This document shows positions 1 through 6,063 of a stretch of DNA of 6,692 nucleotides, piece by piece. The stretch's first letter is position 1, and each line of letters begins with the position of its first letter. The stretch is from Gammaproteobacteria bacterium (GTDB lineage Bacteria > Pseudomonadota > Gammaproteobacteria > Pseudomonadales > Pseudomonadaceae). The translations under genes were made by a program, and so were the position numbers. Below the pieces are notes generated by a model, which saw only the letters and a list, made by a program, of their open reading frames with translations, did no database searches and had not been told where the DNA came from. Location of the stretch: assembly GCA_012513235.1 (NCBI GenBank), contig JAAZCO010000240.1, positions 1 to 6,692 of the forward strand, given 5' to 3'.

Positions 1-294
1 GAAGAGGCTGATTTAGAGTTGCATGAACTCCTTCCTGTCATGACCTATTACCCATCACCCGGCGGCTCGGATGAGCGTGTGTATTTATATGTTGGGCGTT
101 GCTCAACTACCGGGGTTGGCGGGGTGTTTGGTGTAGCAGAGGAGGGTGAAGATATTCGTGTACATGTCTGGCCATTAGCTGCTGCGTTACAAGCTGTGCA
201 AGATGGTCGGATTGATAATGCCGCTAGTATTATTGCATTGCAGTGGTTGGCGTTAAATAAGGCAACAGTACAAGCGGACTGGCTCAAACTGTAA
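1..294 (+). CDS. nudF: ADP-ribose pyrophosphatase (Nudix hydrolase), 3' part
   Basis: This is an open frame from the first base to a TAA, giving 97 residues, roughly the C-terminal half of a family member of about 205 aa. The protein hydrolyses ADP-ribose to AMP and ribose 5-phosphate in the cytoplasm. The first residues, EEADLEL, are the tail of the Nudix box (REUXEEXGU), with Asp where the consensus has Gly. Then come the family marks SPGGSDERVYLYVGRC and, nearer the C-terminus, GEDIRVHVWPL and GRIDNAASIIALQWL, which match the E. coli NudF layout closely. Position 19 is an internal TTG, not the start; the true start lies upstream of the window. The gene converges on the kinase-fusion gene, with a hairpin between them. 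In P. aeruginosa I do not recall nudF beside mrcB, so this junction may be lineage-specific. The family assignment is firm. Confidence 0.9.
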   Translation, partial: EEADLELHELLPVMTYYPSPGGSDERVYLYVGRCSTTGVGGVFGVAEEGEDIRVHVWPLAAALQAVQDGRIDNAASIIALQWLALNKATVQADWLKL

Positions 295-299
295 ATAGA

Positions 300-331
300 T
301 CTTAGCTGCACCCACTAGAATGCAGCTAAGA
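300..331. terminator. Hairpin between convergent genes, probable bidirectional terminator
   Basis: CTTAGCTGCA at 301-310 and TGCAGCTAAG at 321-330 are perfect inverted copies around a 10-base loop. T300 and A331 extend the stem to 11 bp. It starts 5 bases after the nudF stop codon and ends 9 bases before the last base of the convergent kinase-fusion gene. On the minus strand the hairpin is followed by ATCTATTT, a weak T-rich tail. On the plus strand no T-run follows. Position and stem quality support termination for both genes; the missing classic U-tract limits certainty. Confidence 0.6.
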
Positions 332-340
332 GTGACGGGC

Positions 341-1903
341 TTATAAGCCTGGTAAACGCTTACGAATCTGGCTAATTAGATTATCCAGAGTGGCGGCATC
401 ATGTGTGTTCACACGGTAGCTTTGCGCAGTCTCGGTTGTGTTCAGCGGCTCTAAATGCTGACGCTGGGCTAAAATCACATCAGCCGTCGCGTCGGATGGA
501 TCCAAACCTTCGGCTTGACGTTGTTTTAACCAAGTCGCAACCACTTCGTCTGGAGCTTGGCAATCAAGAATCAGGAAGGGCGTGCCAGTGTTTTCAGCAA
601 TCTGCCAGGCATCATGACGCTGTTCAGTTTTTAAGTAAGTGGCATCAATGACTACAGGGAAACCTGCTTGCAAGGCATCCGCAGCCAAAGAGTGTAGGCG
701 TTGATAGGTCGCGGCGCTGGCATTGGGGTTGTAAATACCGCCACCTAAAGTGTTTTGCTGCTCGCTGTCTTGCTCGCCAAATAAACGCTTACGTTCAAAG
801 TCCGAGCGAAAACGCAGTGCACCTAAAGCTTCAACTAAGCGCATGGCTACGGAGCTTTTACCCACTGCAGAAATACCGTGGGTAATGGCTAGTAAACGTG
901 ATGGAATTGCGCTGTAGCTTTCCGCTAAGTTAGCGTAACTGCGGTACTGGCGAACAATGACTGCGCGCTGTACAGGATCAGTTTCTTGACCTAAACGGAA
1001 CAAGTTCACTTTGCCACGCACCATGGCGCGATAGGCTTTATAAAAATTGATCAGCGGCATGGCTTGGTAGTCGCCTGTCAGCTCTAGCCACGCATTAATA
1101 AAACGGCGTGACAAGGGCTTAAGGCCACGGTCTTCAAGGTCCATGGCTAAGAATGCAGCGTCTGAAGCCACATCAATTAAACGAAATGGCTCGTTAAATT
1201 CAATGCAGTCAAACAGCACAACTTCACCATCCAGCAGAGTGGCGTTGCCGAGGTGAATATCACCATGACACTCACGAATTGAACCATTGTGGCGACGTTG
1301 CTCTAATAGTGGGAGTAGACGGGTAAAACCGTCTTCGGCCCAAGCTTCGAGTGCATCGAGCTGTTGTAAATCAGCAGGTTCAGTCAGTAAGGGGCGGATT
1401 TGCTCAAAGTTTTGGCGAATCGGTGCCATAATTGCGTGTGGATCACCTAGAGCATGCTCGGCAGGTACACGCGGTGCTTCATCATGGAAACGGGCAATTT
1501 GTTTAGCCAAAGCGTCGATATGTGTTTCGCACAGTTCGCCACGCTTTTGCATATCACCCAATAATTGGGTTTGTGGGAACTGACGCATTTTAACTGCGTA
1601 TTCTATAGCATCACCGGTACCATTAAGCTCGGGCGCATCGATTGAGCCAGTAATAGCGACGACTTCAAGGTAGAGACCGTCGGTTAAGCGTTGATTAAGA
1701 CGGACTTCTTCACCGCAAAAGTGTTTGCGCGCGTCGATATCTGTGAAATCCAAAAAGCCAAAATTCACTGCTTTTTTGATTTTATAAGCATAATTACCGG
1801 TTAGGATAACCCAGGAAATATGCGTTTCGATGACCTGGAATTCTTCAACTGGATGCGGGAAGATCGCAGGGTTTTGGAGTGCGGCAATCAGAGCTTGAGT
1901 CAC
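341..1903 (-). CDS. Bifunctional APH-like kinase / P-loop kinase fusion protein
   Basis: This is a cytoplasmic protein of 520 aa made of two kinase-like parts. The N-terminal part (about 20-300) resembles the aminoglycoside phosphotransferase fold. It has a candidate ATP-binding lysine in YAYKIKKAV (K41 or K43), the catalytic-loop motif HGDIHLGN (213-220, Asp215), and FDCIEF (231-236) in the metal-binding position. The C-terminal part (about 335-515) is a P-loop kinase of the AAA_33/COG0645 type, with Walker A GISAVGKSS (343-351), a strand ending VVIDATYL (417-424) and an Arg/Gln-rich lid-like segment near 456-470. There is no signal peptide. The GTG start is chosen because AAGGAT sits six bases upstream and the family N-terminus fits. 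It is divergent from mrcB, as I recall for P. aeruginosa PA4701. The substrate is unknown to me; despite the APH label, antibiotic resistance is not implied. Domain calls are firm, function open. Confidence 0.88.
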   Translation of the reverse strand: MTQALIAALQNPAIFPHPVEEFQVIETHISWVILTGNYAYKIKKAVNFGFLDFTDIDARKHFCGEEVRLNQRLTDGLYLEVVAITGSIDAPELNGTGDAIEYAVKMRQFPQTQLLGDMQKRGELCETHIDALAKQIARFHDEAPRVPAEHALGDPHAIMAPIRQNFEQIRPLLTEPADLQQLDALEAWAEDGFTRLLPLLEQRRHNGSIRECHGDIHLGNATLLDGEVVLFDCIEFNEPFRLIDVASDAAFLAMDLEDRGLKPLSRRFINAWLELTGDYQAMPLINFYKAYRAMVRGKVNLFRLGQETDPVQRAVIVRQYRSYANLAESYSAIPSRLLAITHGISAVGKSSVAMRLVEALGALRFRSDFERKRLFGEQDSEQQNTLGGGIYNPNASAATYQRLHSLAADALQAGFPVVIDATYLKTEQRHDAWQIAENTGTPFLILDCQAPDEVVATWLKQRQAEGLDPSDATADVILAQRQHLEPLNTTETAQSYRVNTHDAATLDNLISQIRKRLPGL

Positions 1904-1908
1904 AGGTG

Positions 1909-1914
1909 ATCCTT
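1909..1914 (-). promoter_or_regulatory. Ribosome binding site of the kinase-fusion gene
   Basis: On the minus strand this reads AAGGAT, with the six-base spacer CACCT-preceded region ending at the GTG at 1903. It supports GTG as the start of the 520-aa protein. Confidence 0.7.
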
Positions 1915-1938
1915 GAAAGTGATAAAATAATGCATGCC

Positions 1939-1967
1939 ATTATGGCAACTGTAAGCAGCTGTGCAAA
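1939..1967 (-). promoter_or_regulatory. Predicted promoter of the kinase-fusion gene
   Basis: Read on the minus strand, TTTGCA (1962-1967) is followed after 17 bases by CATAAT (1939-1944). TGC directly precedes the -10 box, making it an extended -10 element. Initiation would fall near 1932, giving an untranslated leader of about 28 bases that contains the AAGGAT ribosome binding site. The -10 and predicted start lie within the inverted repeat ATAATG-N5-CATTAT (1927-1943), which could serve as a repressor site. This is a sequence match only. Confidence 0.45.
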
Positions 1968-1984
1968 CTATAACAACATGCATT

Positions 1985-2010
1985 TTGAACTGAAATAGAC
2001 TAGGTATAAT
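1985..2010 (+). promoter_or_regulatory. Predicted mrcB promoter with consensus TATAAT
   Basis: A perfect TATAAT lies at 2005-2010, only seven bases before the mrcB ATG at 2018. The best -35 is TTGAAC at 1985-1990, but the gap is only 14 bases, shorter than usual; ATTTTG at 1982-1987 has the right gap but a poor match. Initiation from this -10 would fall at about 2016-2018, on or next to the start codon. Confidence 0.45.
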
Positions 2011-2017
2011 TAACAGC

Positions 2018-4360
2018 ATGACTCAGAAACGAACGTCACGGTCTACTAAAAAGGCTGCAAACCCGCGTCAAACGAAAGCTTCAGGCCGTTGGTTGAGCTT
2101 ATTTATTAAGTTGTCGATTGTGGCTGTTGTTGTGCTTGCGGGCGTCTTAATGTATCTAGACGCCATTGTCCAAGAGAAATTTTCCGGTAAGCGCTGGACT
2201 GTGCCCGCTAAGGTGTATGCGCGGCCTTTAGAGTTGTTTTCTGGGCAAAAACTGAATAAACAAGACTTTTTAACCGAACTCAATGCCTTAGGCTATCGCA
2301 ATGAGCGTTCGGCCAGCAGTGCCGGTGATGTATCGGTTAATGGTAATACAGTCGACCTGCATACACGAGGCTTTAAGTTTTATGATGGTGCTGAAACTGG
2401 ACAAGGCATACGCGTGAGTTTTTCTGGCAACAGTGTTGCCAGCCTTGCGCAAGCCAATGGACAACCGTTGGCGGTGGTGCGTTTAGAGCCTTTATTGGTG
2501 GGTGGTCTATATCCTGCTCATAAAGAAGACCGTATTTTAGTACGTTTAGATCAAGTGCCTGAACTCTTGCCACAAGCTTTAATTGCAGTGGAAGATCGTG
2601 AGTTTTATACACATTACGGTGTATCACCCAAATCAATTGCGCGTGCTGTGTGGGTTAACACGTCCTCCGGCTCATTGCGTCAAGGCGGTAGTACCCTGAC
2701 GCAGCAGCTGGTGAAAAATTTCTTTTTAAATAATGAGCGCACCTTAACCCGTAAAGCTACAGAAGCTTTGATGTCGGTGTTAATTGAGCTGCATTATAGT
2801 AAACAAGAGATTTTAGAAGCCTATCTCAATGAAGTTTTCTTAGGCCAAGACGGTCAGCGCGCCGTGCATGGTTTTGGCTTAGCCAGTCAGTATTTCTTTA
2901 GCCAGCCGTTAGCTGAGTTAAAATTACATCAAGTAGCCTTGTTGGTGGCGATGGTTAAAGGACCGTCTTATTACAATCCGCGCCGTCAGCCTGAGCGAGC
3001 GCTTGAGCGTCGCAACTTAGTGATTGACTTGCTAAGGGAGCAAGGAATTGTCGATGCCGAGCAAGCTGCTGCAGCCAAACAACGTCCGTTGGGTATCACT
3101 AAAAAAGGCAGTTTAGCCAATACCACTTACCCAGGTTTTTTAGATTTAGTGAAGCGTCAGTTGCGTGAAGATTATCGCGACGAAGACTTAACCGAAGAAG
3201 GCTTACGTATTTTCACTAGCTTTGATCCTATTGTGCAGCGTAAAGCTGAGGAAGCATTGGCGCAAACCTACAAACAGCTGGCGGGCCGTAAAGAAATAGA
3301 TAAAGTTGAAACTGCAATGTTGGTCAGTAGTCCGGAGTCAGGTGAGGTTTTAGCGTTGTTAGGCAGTCGCCAGCCACGCTATGCAGGCTTTAACCGTGCG
3401 CTTGATGCAGTGCGCCCGATAGGCTCGTTAGTTAAGCCAGCGGTATACCTCACAGCGCTAGAGCAGCCTAAGCAGTACACGCTGACTACTTATATTGAAG
3501 ACTCAAGCTTTACCGTGAAAAGTAGTAAAGGTAAGGCTTGGACACCGCAGAACTATGATCGTAAAGAGCATGGGACGGTGTTCTTGTATCAGGGCTTGGC
3601 ACAATCCTATAACTTATCCACAGCTAAGCTGGGCTTAGAAATGGGTGTGCCGCGCGTGTTGCAAACCATGCGTAAGCTTGGAGTTGATCGAGAGTGGCCT
3701 GCTTATCCTGCGATGTTGCTGGGTGCGGGTAGTTTGACACCCATTGAAGTCACCAGCATGTATCAAACAATCGCTAATGGTGGCTTTAATACACCGTTGC
3801 GCGCTATTCGTAGTGTTTTAACTGCTGATGATGAGCCGTTGGGTCGTTATCCTTATAGTGTTGAACAACGTTTTGATGCTGGCGCTATCTACCTGACTCA
3901 AGAAGCTATGCGTCGTGTGATGACTGAAGGTACAGGTCGCTCGGTTTACAATCGTATTCCGGCCTCTGTTGTGTTGGCAGGTAAAACAGGCACCAGTAAT
4001 GACTTGCGTGACAGTTGGTTTGCAGGCTTTGGGCAGGACTTGCTGGCGGTGGTGTGGATGGGGCGTGATGATAATGGCCAAACACCCTTAACCGGTGCCA
4101 GTGGTGCTTTACAGGTCTGGGCTAACTTTATGCAAAAAGCAGCGCCATCTTCGTTAAACATGACGCCTCCCGAAAATATTGTCATGGCGTGGGTGGATGC
4201 TTACTCAGGCTTGGGTAGCGCGAAAGATTGTCCAGGTGCTGTGCAAATGCCGTATATTCGTGGCAGTGAGCCTATTGCAGGAGATTCTTGTGATAAGCCA
4301 AGCATTATCAAAGAGCCAGTTGAATCGGTTAAGAGTTGGATTCGTAGTTGGTTAAATTAA
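2018..4360 (+). CDS. mrcB: Penicillin-binding protein 1b, bifunctional glycosyltransferase/transpeptidase
   Basis: This 780-aa class A PBP polymerises lipid II into glycan strands and cross-links the stem peptides in the periplasm, anchored in the inner membrane. It has a basic cytoplasmic tail (1-24), one membrane helix (about 27-47) and a UB2H-like region (about 60-150). The GT51 domain has EDREFYTHYG (192-201, likely catalytic Glu192), GGSTLTQQLVKN (223-234) and YLNEVFLG (269-276, second Glu272). The transpeptidase domain has SLVK (470-473, acylated Ser470), SYN (530-532) and KTG (656-658). All catalytic motifs are intact and the length is normal. The only two cysteines are C738 and C758 near the C-terminus. 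The ATG is fixed by homology of the tail and membrane helix; no Shine-Dalgarno precedes it. It leads the mrcB-lpoP-yqcC unit, so it is paired with its activator. The gene is called ponB in some Pseudomonas literature. Confidence 0.97.
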   Translation: MTQKRTSRSTKKAANPRQTKASGRWLSLFIKLSIVAVVVLAGVLMYLDAIVQEKFSGKRWTVPAKVYARPLELFSGQKLNKQDFLTELNALGYRNERSASSAGDVSVNGNTVDLHTRGFKFYDGAETGQGIRVSFSGNSVASLAQANGQPLAVVRLEPLLVGGLYPAHKEDRILVRLDQVPELLPQALIAVEDREFYTHYGVSPKSIARAVWVNTSSGSLRQGGSTLTQQLVKNFFLNNERTLTRKATEALMSVLIELHYSKQEILEAYLNEVFLGQDGQRAVHGFGLASQYFFSQPLAELKLHQVALLVAMVKGPSYYNPRRQPERALERRNLVIDLLREQGIVDAEQAAAAKQRPLGITKKGSLANTTYPGFLDLVKRQLREDYRDEDLTEEGLRIFTSFDPIVQRKAEEALAQTYKQLAGRKEIDKVETAMLVSSPESGEVLALLGSRQPRYAGFNRALDAVRPIGSLVKPAVYLTALEQPKQYTLTTYIEDSSFTVKSSKGKAWTPQNYDRKEHGTVFLYQGLAQSYNLSTAKLGLEMGVPRVLQTMRKLGVDREWPAYPAMLLGAGSLTPIEVTSMYQTIANGGFNTPLRAIRSVLTADDEPLGRYPYSVEQRFDAGAIYLTQEAMRRVMTEGTGRSVYNRIPASVVLAGKTGTSNDLRDSWFAGFGQDLLAVVWMGRDDNGQTPLTGASGALQVWANFMQKAAPSSLNMTPPENIVMAWVDAYSGLGSAKDCPGAVQMPYIRGSEPIAGDSCDKPSIIKEPVESVKSWIRSWLN

Positions 4361-4367
4361 TCTATGT

Positions 4368-4373
4368 GGGGAA
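4368..4373 (+). promoter_or_regulatory. Ribosome binding site deciding the lpoP start
   Basis: GGGGAA lies five bases before the GTG at 4379. The in-frame ATG at 4364 lies upstream of this site and has no purine-rich sequence before it, so the site favours GTG 4379. Confidence 0.6.
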
Positions 4374-4378
4374 TTGAT

Positions 4379-5059
4379 GTGAGTAAGCATGCAGTTATTT
4401 TAGTTGCGTTGGCCGCCCTCTTAGCTGGTTGTGCTGGCTCGCCGCAGTACAGCAGCATACCTGTAGTTGAAAGTGGCGGACCCTTAACCTCAGGTGCAAT
4501 GCGTGATAGAAATACACGTCAAATCAGCTCTGCAACACAGCAAGACCAGCGTAATGCTGTAACAGACGCACAAAATGATAATAATGAAGTCGTGCAAACC
4601 TATGCTGTGCCTAGTGTGCCCATCAGCGGTATACAGATTCAGCACGGTGATGCGCCAATAGAAAAATCTATTACTGGCACGCCAGTGGCATCCATGCCGA
4701 TTGGTGGTCAAGCACGCTTAGCTGCTGATGAGCAGTTATCAGGCCCAGTATTGGCCTTGCTGACGACAGCTAAGCAGCAGCAAAATGGTGGTGATTATAA
4801 TGGTGCCGCATCCAGCTTAGAACGTGCGCAGCGTATTGCTCCACGCGAGCCGCAAGTGCTCTATCGTTTAGCTGAAGTGCGTTTAGCGCAAGGCGATGCG
4901 AGTCAAGCTGAGCAGTTGGCACAGCGCGGCTTAAGCTACAGCAATGGTCAATCTGCATTGCAGGCTGGCTTGTGGGATTTGATTGCTCGAGCCCGCAGTC
5001 AGCAAGGTGATACTGCTGGTGCGCAAGAAGCGCAGCGTCGTGCAAGGGTGAATATGTAA
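4379..5059 (+). CDS. lpoP: TPR outer-membrane lipoprotein, LpoP-type PBP1b activator
   Basis: The product is 226 aa from the GTG start. Residues 1-17 form a lipoprotein signal peptide (MSKHAVILVALAALLAG) ending in the lipobox LAGC, with lipidation expected on Cys18. Ala at +2 is compatible with outer-membrane sorting. Residues about 20-120 form a Ser/Gln/Asn-rich, probably disordered linker long enough to reach across the periplasm. Residues about 121-223 form a TPR-like helical domain (for example GDYNGAASSLERAQRIAP, then LYRLAEVRLAQGDASQAEQL). In P. aeruginosa the lipoprotein encoded next to PBP1b, LpoP, activates that synthase. Its position 18 bases after mrcB, the lipobox and the TPR domain support the same role here; activation is inferred from that homology. 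The in-frame ATG at 4364 would add MWGID and has no ribosome binding site. The stop overlaps the next start in TAATG, suggesting translational coupling. Confidence 0.85.
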   Translation: MSKHAVILVALAALLAGCAGSPQYSSIPVVESGGPLTSGAMRDRNTRQISSATQQDQRNAVTDAQNDNNEVVQTYAVPSVPISGIQIQHGDAPIEKSITGTPVASMPIGGQARLAADEQLSGPVLALLTTAKQQQNGGDYNGAASSLERAQRIAPREPQVLYRLAEVRLAQGDASQAEQLAQRGLSYSNGQSALQAGLWDLIARARSQQGDTAGAQEAQRRARVNM

Positions 5060-5400
5060 TGTTAGTGCAAGCTAAATTACGTGTTGGTGTGTTGCTAGTT
5101 GAGTTGGAAAACGAATTGCGCGCTTTGGGTTGGTGGGAGTCACAAGCTCCCGCTGCGCAAGCACTGCAAAGCCAGCAGCCATTTTGTGTAGATACCCTGG
5201 AGTTCTCCCAGTGGCTACAATGGATATTTATCCCGCGTATGCAGAGTATTGTTCTAACGCAGCAGCCATTGCCTAAGCAGTGTGCGATTTTTGAGATGGC
5301 TACTGTGGTCTACCGTGAAAACAATTTGGAGACCGCAGCATTACAGCGTTGCCTGAAAAATATAGACGCAGCAATTATGTCACAACAGGTATTGCATTGA
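5059..5400 (+). CDS. YqcC family protein (DUF446)
   Basis: This is a small 113-aa cytoplasmic protein with no signal peptide or membrane segment, the usual family length. The N-terminus is a helix (VGVLLVELENELRALGWW, 9-26). The family signature follows as PFCVDTLEFSQWLQWIFIPR (41-60), then the short LTQQPLP loop (66-72) and a helical C-terminus. It matches E. coli YqcC and, from memory, the Pseudomonas gene directly after lpoP. Its function is not established. Its start shares one base with the lpoP stop (TAATG), and AAGG at 5044-5047 inside lpoP serves as a distant Shine-Dalgarno, so it is probably translated by coupling and co-transcribed with mrcB. A role in wall synthesis is only a guess from position. 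A strong hairpin with a T-run ends the unit. Confidence 0.85.
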   Translation: MLVQAKLRVGVLLVELENELRALGWWESQAPAAQALQSQQPFCVDTLEFSQWLQWIFIPRMQSIVLTQQPLPKQCAIFEMATVVYRENNLETAALQRCLKNIDAAIMSQQVLH

Positions 5401-5424
5401 GTTTAAGCTGACGCCGAGTTGCAG

Positions 5425-5462
5425 TCACTTGATGTTTGCGCAGCGCTCATTGAGTGATTTTT
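5425..5462 (+). terminator. Intrinsic terminator of the mrcB-lpoP-yqcC unit
   Basis: TCACTTGATG (5425-5434) pairs with CATTGAGTGA (5448-5457) over ten positions, two of them G-U wobbles, around a 13-base loop that may form a small inner GCG/CGC stem. Five Ts follow at once (5458-5462). It starts 24 bases after the yqcC-family stop. It lies wholly within the last codons of the convergent DUF4124 gene. On the opposite strand the two wobbles become A-C mismatches and no T-run follows, so it should act only on rightward transcripts. Confidence 0.75.
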
Positions 5463-5868
5463 CTGTGTCAGCAATGCGTGCTTGTCGTTCTTCTTCTGTG
5501 AGACGCTTCGGCTTGCCATCGACTTGAGCGAGTATTCTCGGATTGTTTTTTAGGTGAGCAAGGTTATAGCGCAATTCTGTACAGTACTTTTGCAGTTCGG
5601 CACTTTCTTGAGCAACTTGTTTACGTACTTCACGCTCTATTTCTGCTTGAGTTGGAGTGTCGTCAGCTAGGTTGTCAGTCACTATCGGTTTAGTGGTTGG
5701 CTGTGGCTGAAAAGTTTTAGTTTTGACCTGCTCAGATTGATTGGCTGGTGATGGTTGCGAGCCGAAATGGGTCACGCCTTGCGCATCAACCCATTTGTAA
5801 ATTGGGGCTGCGAAGAGCGGTGTGCTGAGTAGTAATAAAAAGCTGGTTAGAGGTAGGAAACCACGCAT
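5425..5868 (-). CDS. Secreted DUF4124 domain protein
   Basis: The product is 147 aa with a Sec signal peptide (MRGFLPLTSFLLLLSTPLFA, 1-20), so it should be exported to the periplasm. The DUF4124 motif follows directly: PIYKWVDAQGVTHFGSQP (22-39). Then come a Pro/Thr/Gln-rich linker (about 40-72) and a charged helical C-terminal region (about 74-145) containing RLTEEERQARIADTEKSLNE and two cysteines, C96 and C143, that could pair. The function of DUF4124 proteins is unknown. The start at 5868 is chosen because AAGGAA sits seven bases upstream and the signal peptide begins there; the frame stays open to an ATG at 5949, which would put 27 unlikely residues ahead of the signal peptide. It converges on the yqcC-family gene, whose terminator overlaps its last codons, and diverges from ilvI. 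From memory the P. aeruginosa counterpart is PA4697. Confidence 0.85.
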   Translation of the reverse strand: MRGFLPLTSFLLLLSTPLFAAPIYKWVDAQGVTHFGSQPSPANQSEQVKTKTFQPQPTTKPIVTDNLADDTPTQAEIEREVRKQVAQESAELQKYCTELRYNLAHLKNNPRILAQVDGKPKRLTEEERQARIADTEKSLNERCANIK

Positions 5869-5874
5869 GCAATA

Positions 5875-5880
5875 TTCCTT
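5875..5880 (-). promoter_or_regulatory. Ribosome binding site fixing the DUF4124 gene start
   Basis: On the minus strand this reads AAGGAA, seven bases before the ATG at 5868. It supports the 147-aa product over the longer frame from 5949. Confidence 0.75.
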
Positions 5881-5922
5881 GTTGTATGTACGCGACTGAA
5901 TATGAAAATTAAGGCTTGTTGG

Positions 5923-5949
5923 AATATACCTTAAAAGACGGTATTGCAA
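5923..5949 (-). promoter_or_regulatory. Possible promoter of the DUF4124 gene
   Basis: On the minus strand TTGCAA (5944-5949) precedes TATATT (5923-5928) with a 15-base gap, which is short. Initiation near 5916 would give a leader of about 48 bases. The -35 box sits in one arm of the dyad at 5945-5962, so a protein bound there could block it. Weak support. Confidence 0.3.
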
Positions 5950-5962
5950 CCTTGAGGTTGCA
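5945..5962. repeat. Perfect 8-bp inverted repeat, candidate operator
   Basis: TGCAACCT and AGGTTGCA are exact inverted copies separated by TG, an 18-bp dyad. The two-base centre makes it look more like a site for a dimeric regulator than an RNA hairpin, although opening one pair gives a 7-bp stem with a TTGA loop. It lies between the divergent DUF4124 and ilvI genes and overlaps the possible DUF4124 -35 box. No T-run follows on either strand. Confidence 0.5.
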
Positions 5963-5980
5963 CTTCAGGCCTATAAATAT

Positions 5981-6026
5981 CTATCATATGCATCAGATAG
6001 TCCAAGAAACGAGAAAATTGTCTCGT
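5981..6026. repeat. Two further dyads upstream of ilvI
   Basis: CTATC (5981-5985) and GATAG (5996-6000) form a dyad with a 10-base spacer. ACGAGA (6009-6014) and TCTCGT (6021-6026) form a second one around AAATTG. Both lie upstream of the possible ilvI promoters. On the minus strand the second would fold as a hairpin followed by TTCTTGG, a poor terminator tail. They may be regulator sites; the first is short enough to be chance. Confidence 0.3.
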
Positions 6027-6031
6027 AAAGC

Positions 6032-6060
6032 TTGACTTGCGGCTGCTGAATCCGAACAAT
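6032..6060 (+). promoter_or_regulatory. Possible upstream ilvI promoter
   Basis: TTGACT (6032-6037), five of six to consensus, precedes AACAAT (6055-6060), four of six, with a 17-base gap. Initiation near 6067 would give a leader of about 255 bases before the ilvI GTG. Confidence 0.35.
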
Positions 6061-6063
6061 TCA

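Noticed and set aside
403..651. Plus-strand frames of 80-100 codons inside the kinase-fusion gene (also 1287-1583)
   Set aside because: They are antisense shadows of a gene with clear kinase motifs, with no family resemblance of their own.
341..1903. Aminoglycoside resistance gene
   Set aside because: The APH-like half belongs to a 520-aa fusion with a P-loop kinase in a housekeeping neighbourhood; nothing in the sequence points to resistance.
3818..4185. Minus-strand frames inside mrcB (also at 2068-2283 and 2373-2636)
   Set aside because: Antisense shadows of the conserved mrcB frame with low-complexity or unmatched sequence and no ribosome binding site.
4364..4378. ATG at 4364 as the lpoP start
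   Set aside because: It lacks a Shine-Dalgarno and adds MWGID before an otherwise standard lipoprotein signal peptide. GTG 4379 has GGGGAA five bases upstream.
5869..5949. N-terminal extension of the DUF4124 protein to an ATG at 5949
   Set aside because: It would place 27 residues before a clear signal peptide, and a good ribosome binding site (5875-5880) sits directly before the ATG at 5868.
6009..6026. ACGAGA/TCTCGT hairpin as a leftward terminator
   Set aside because: Its tail on the minus strand (TTCTTGG) is a poor U-tract and no leftward gene ends there; kept only as a dyad.
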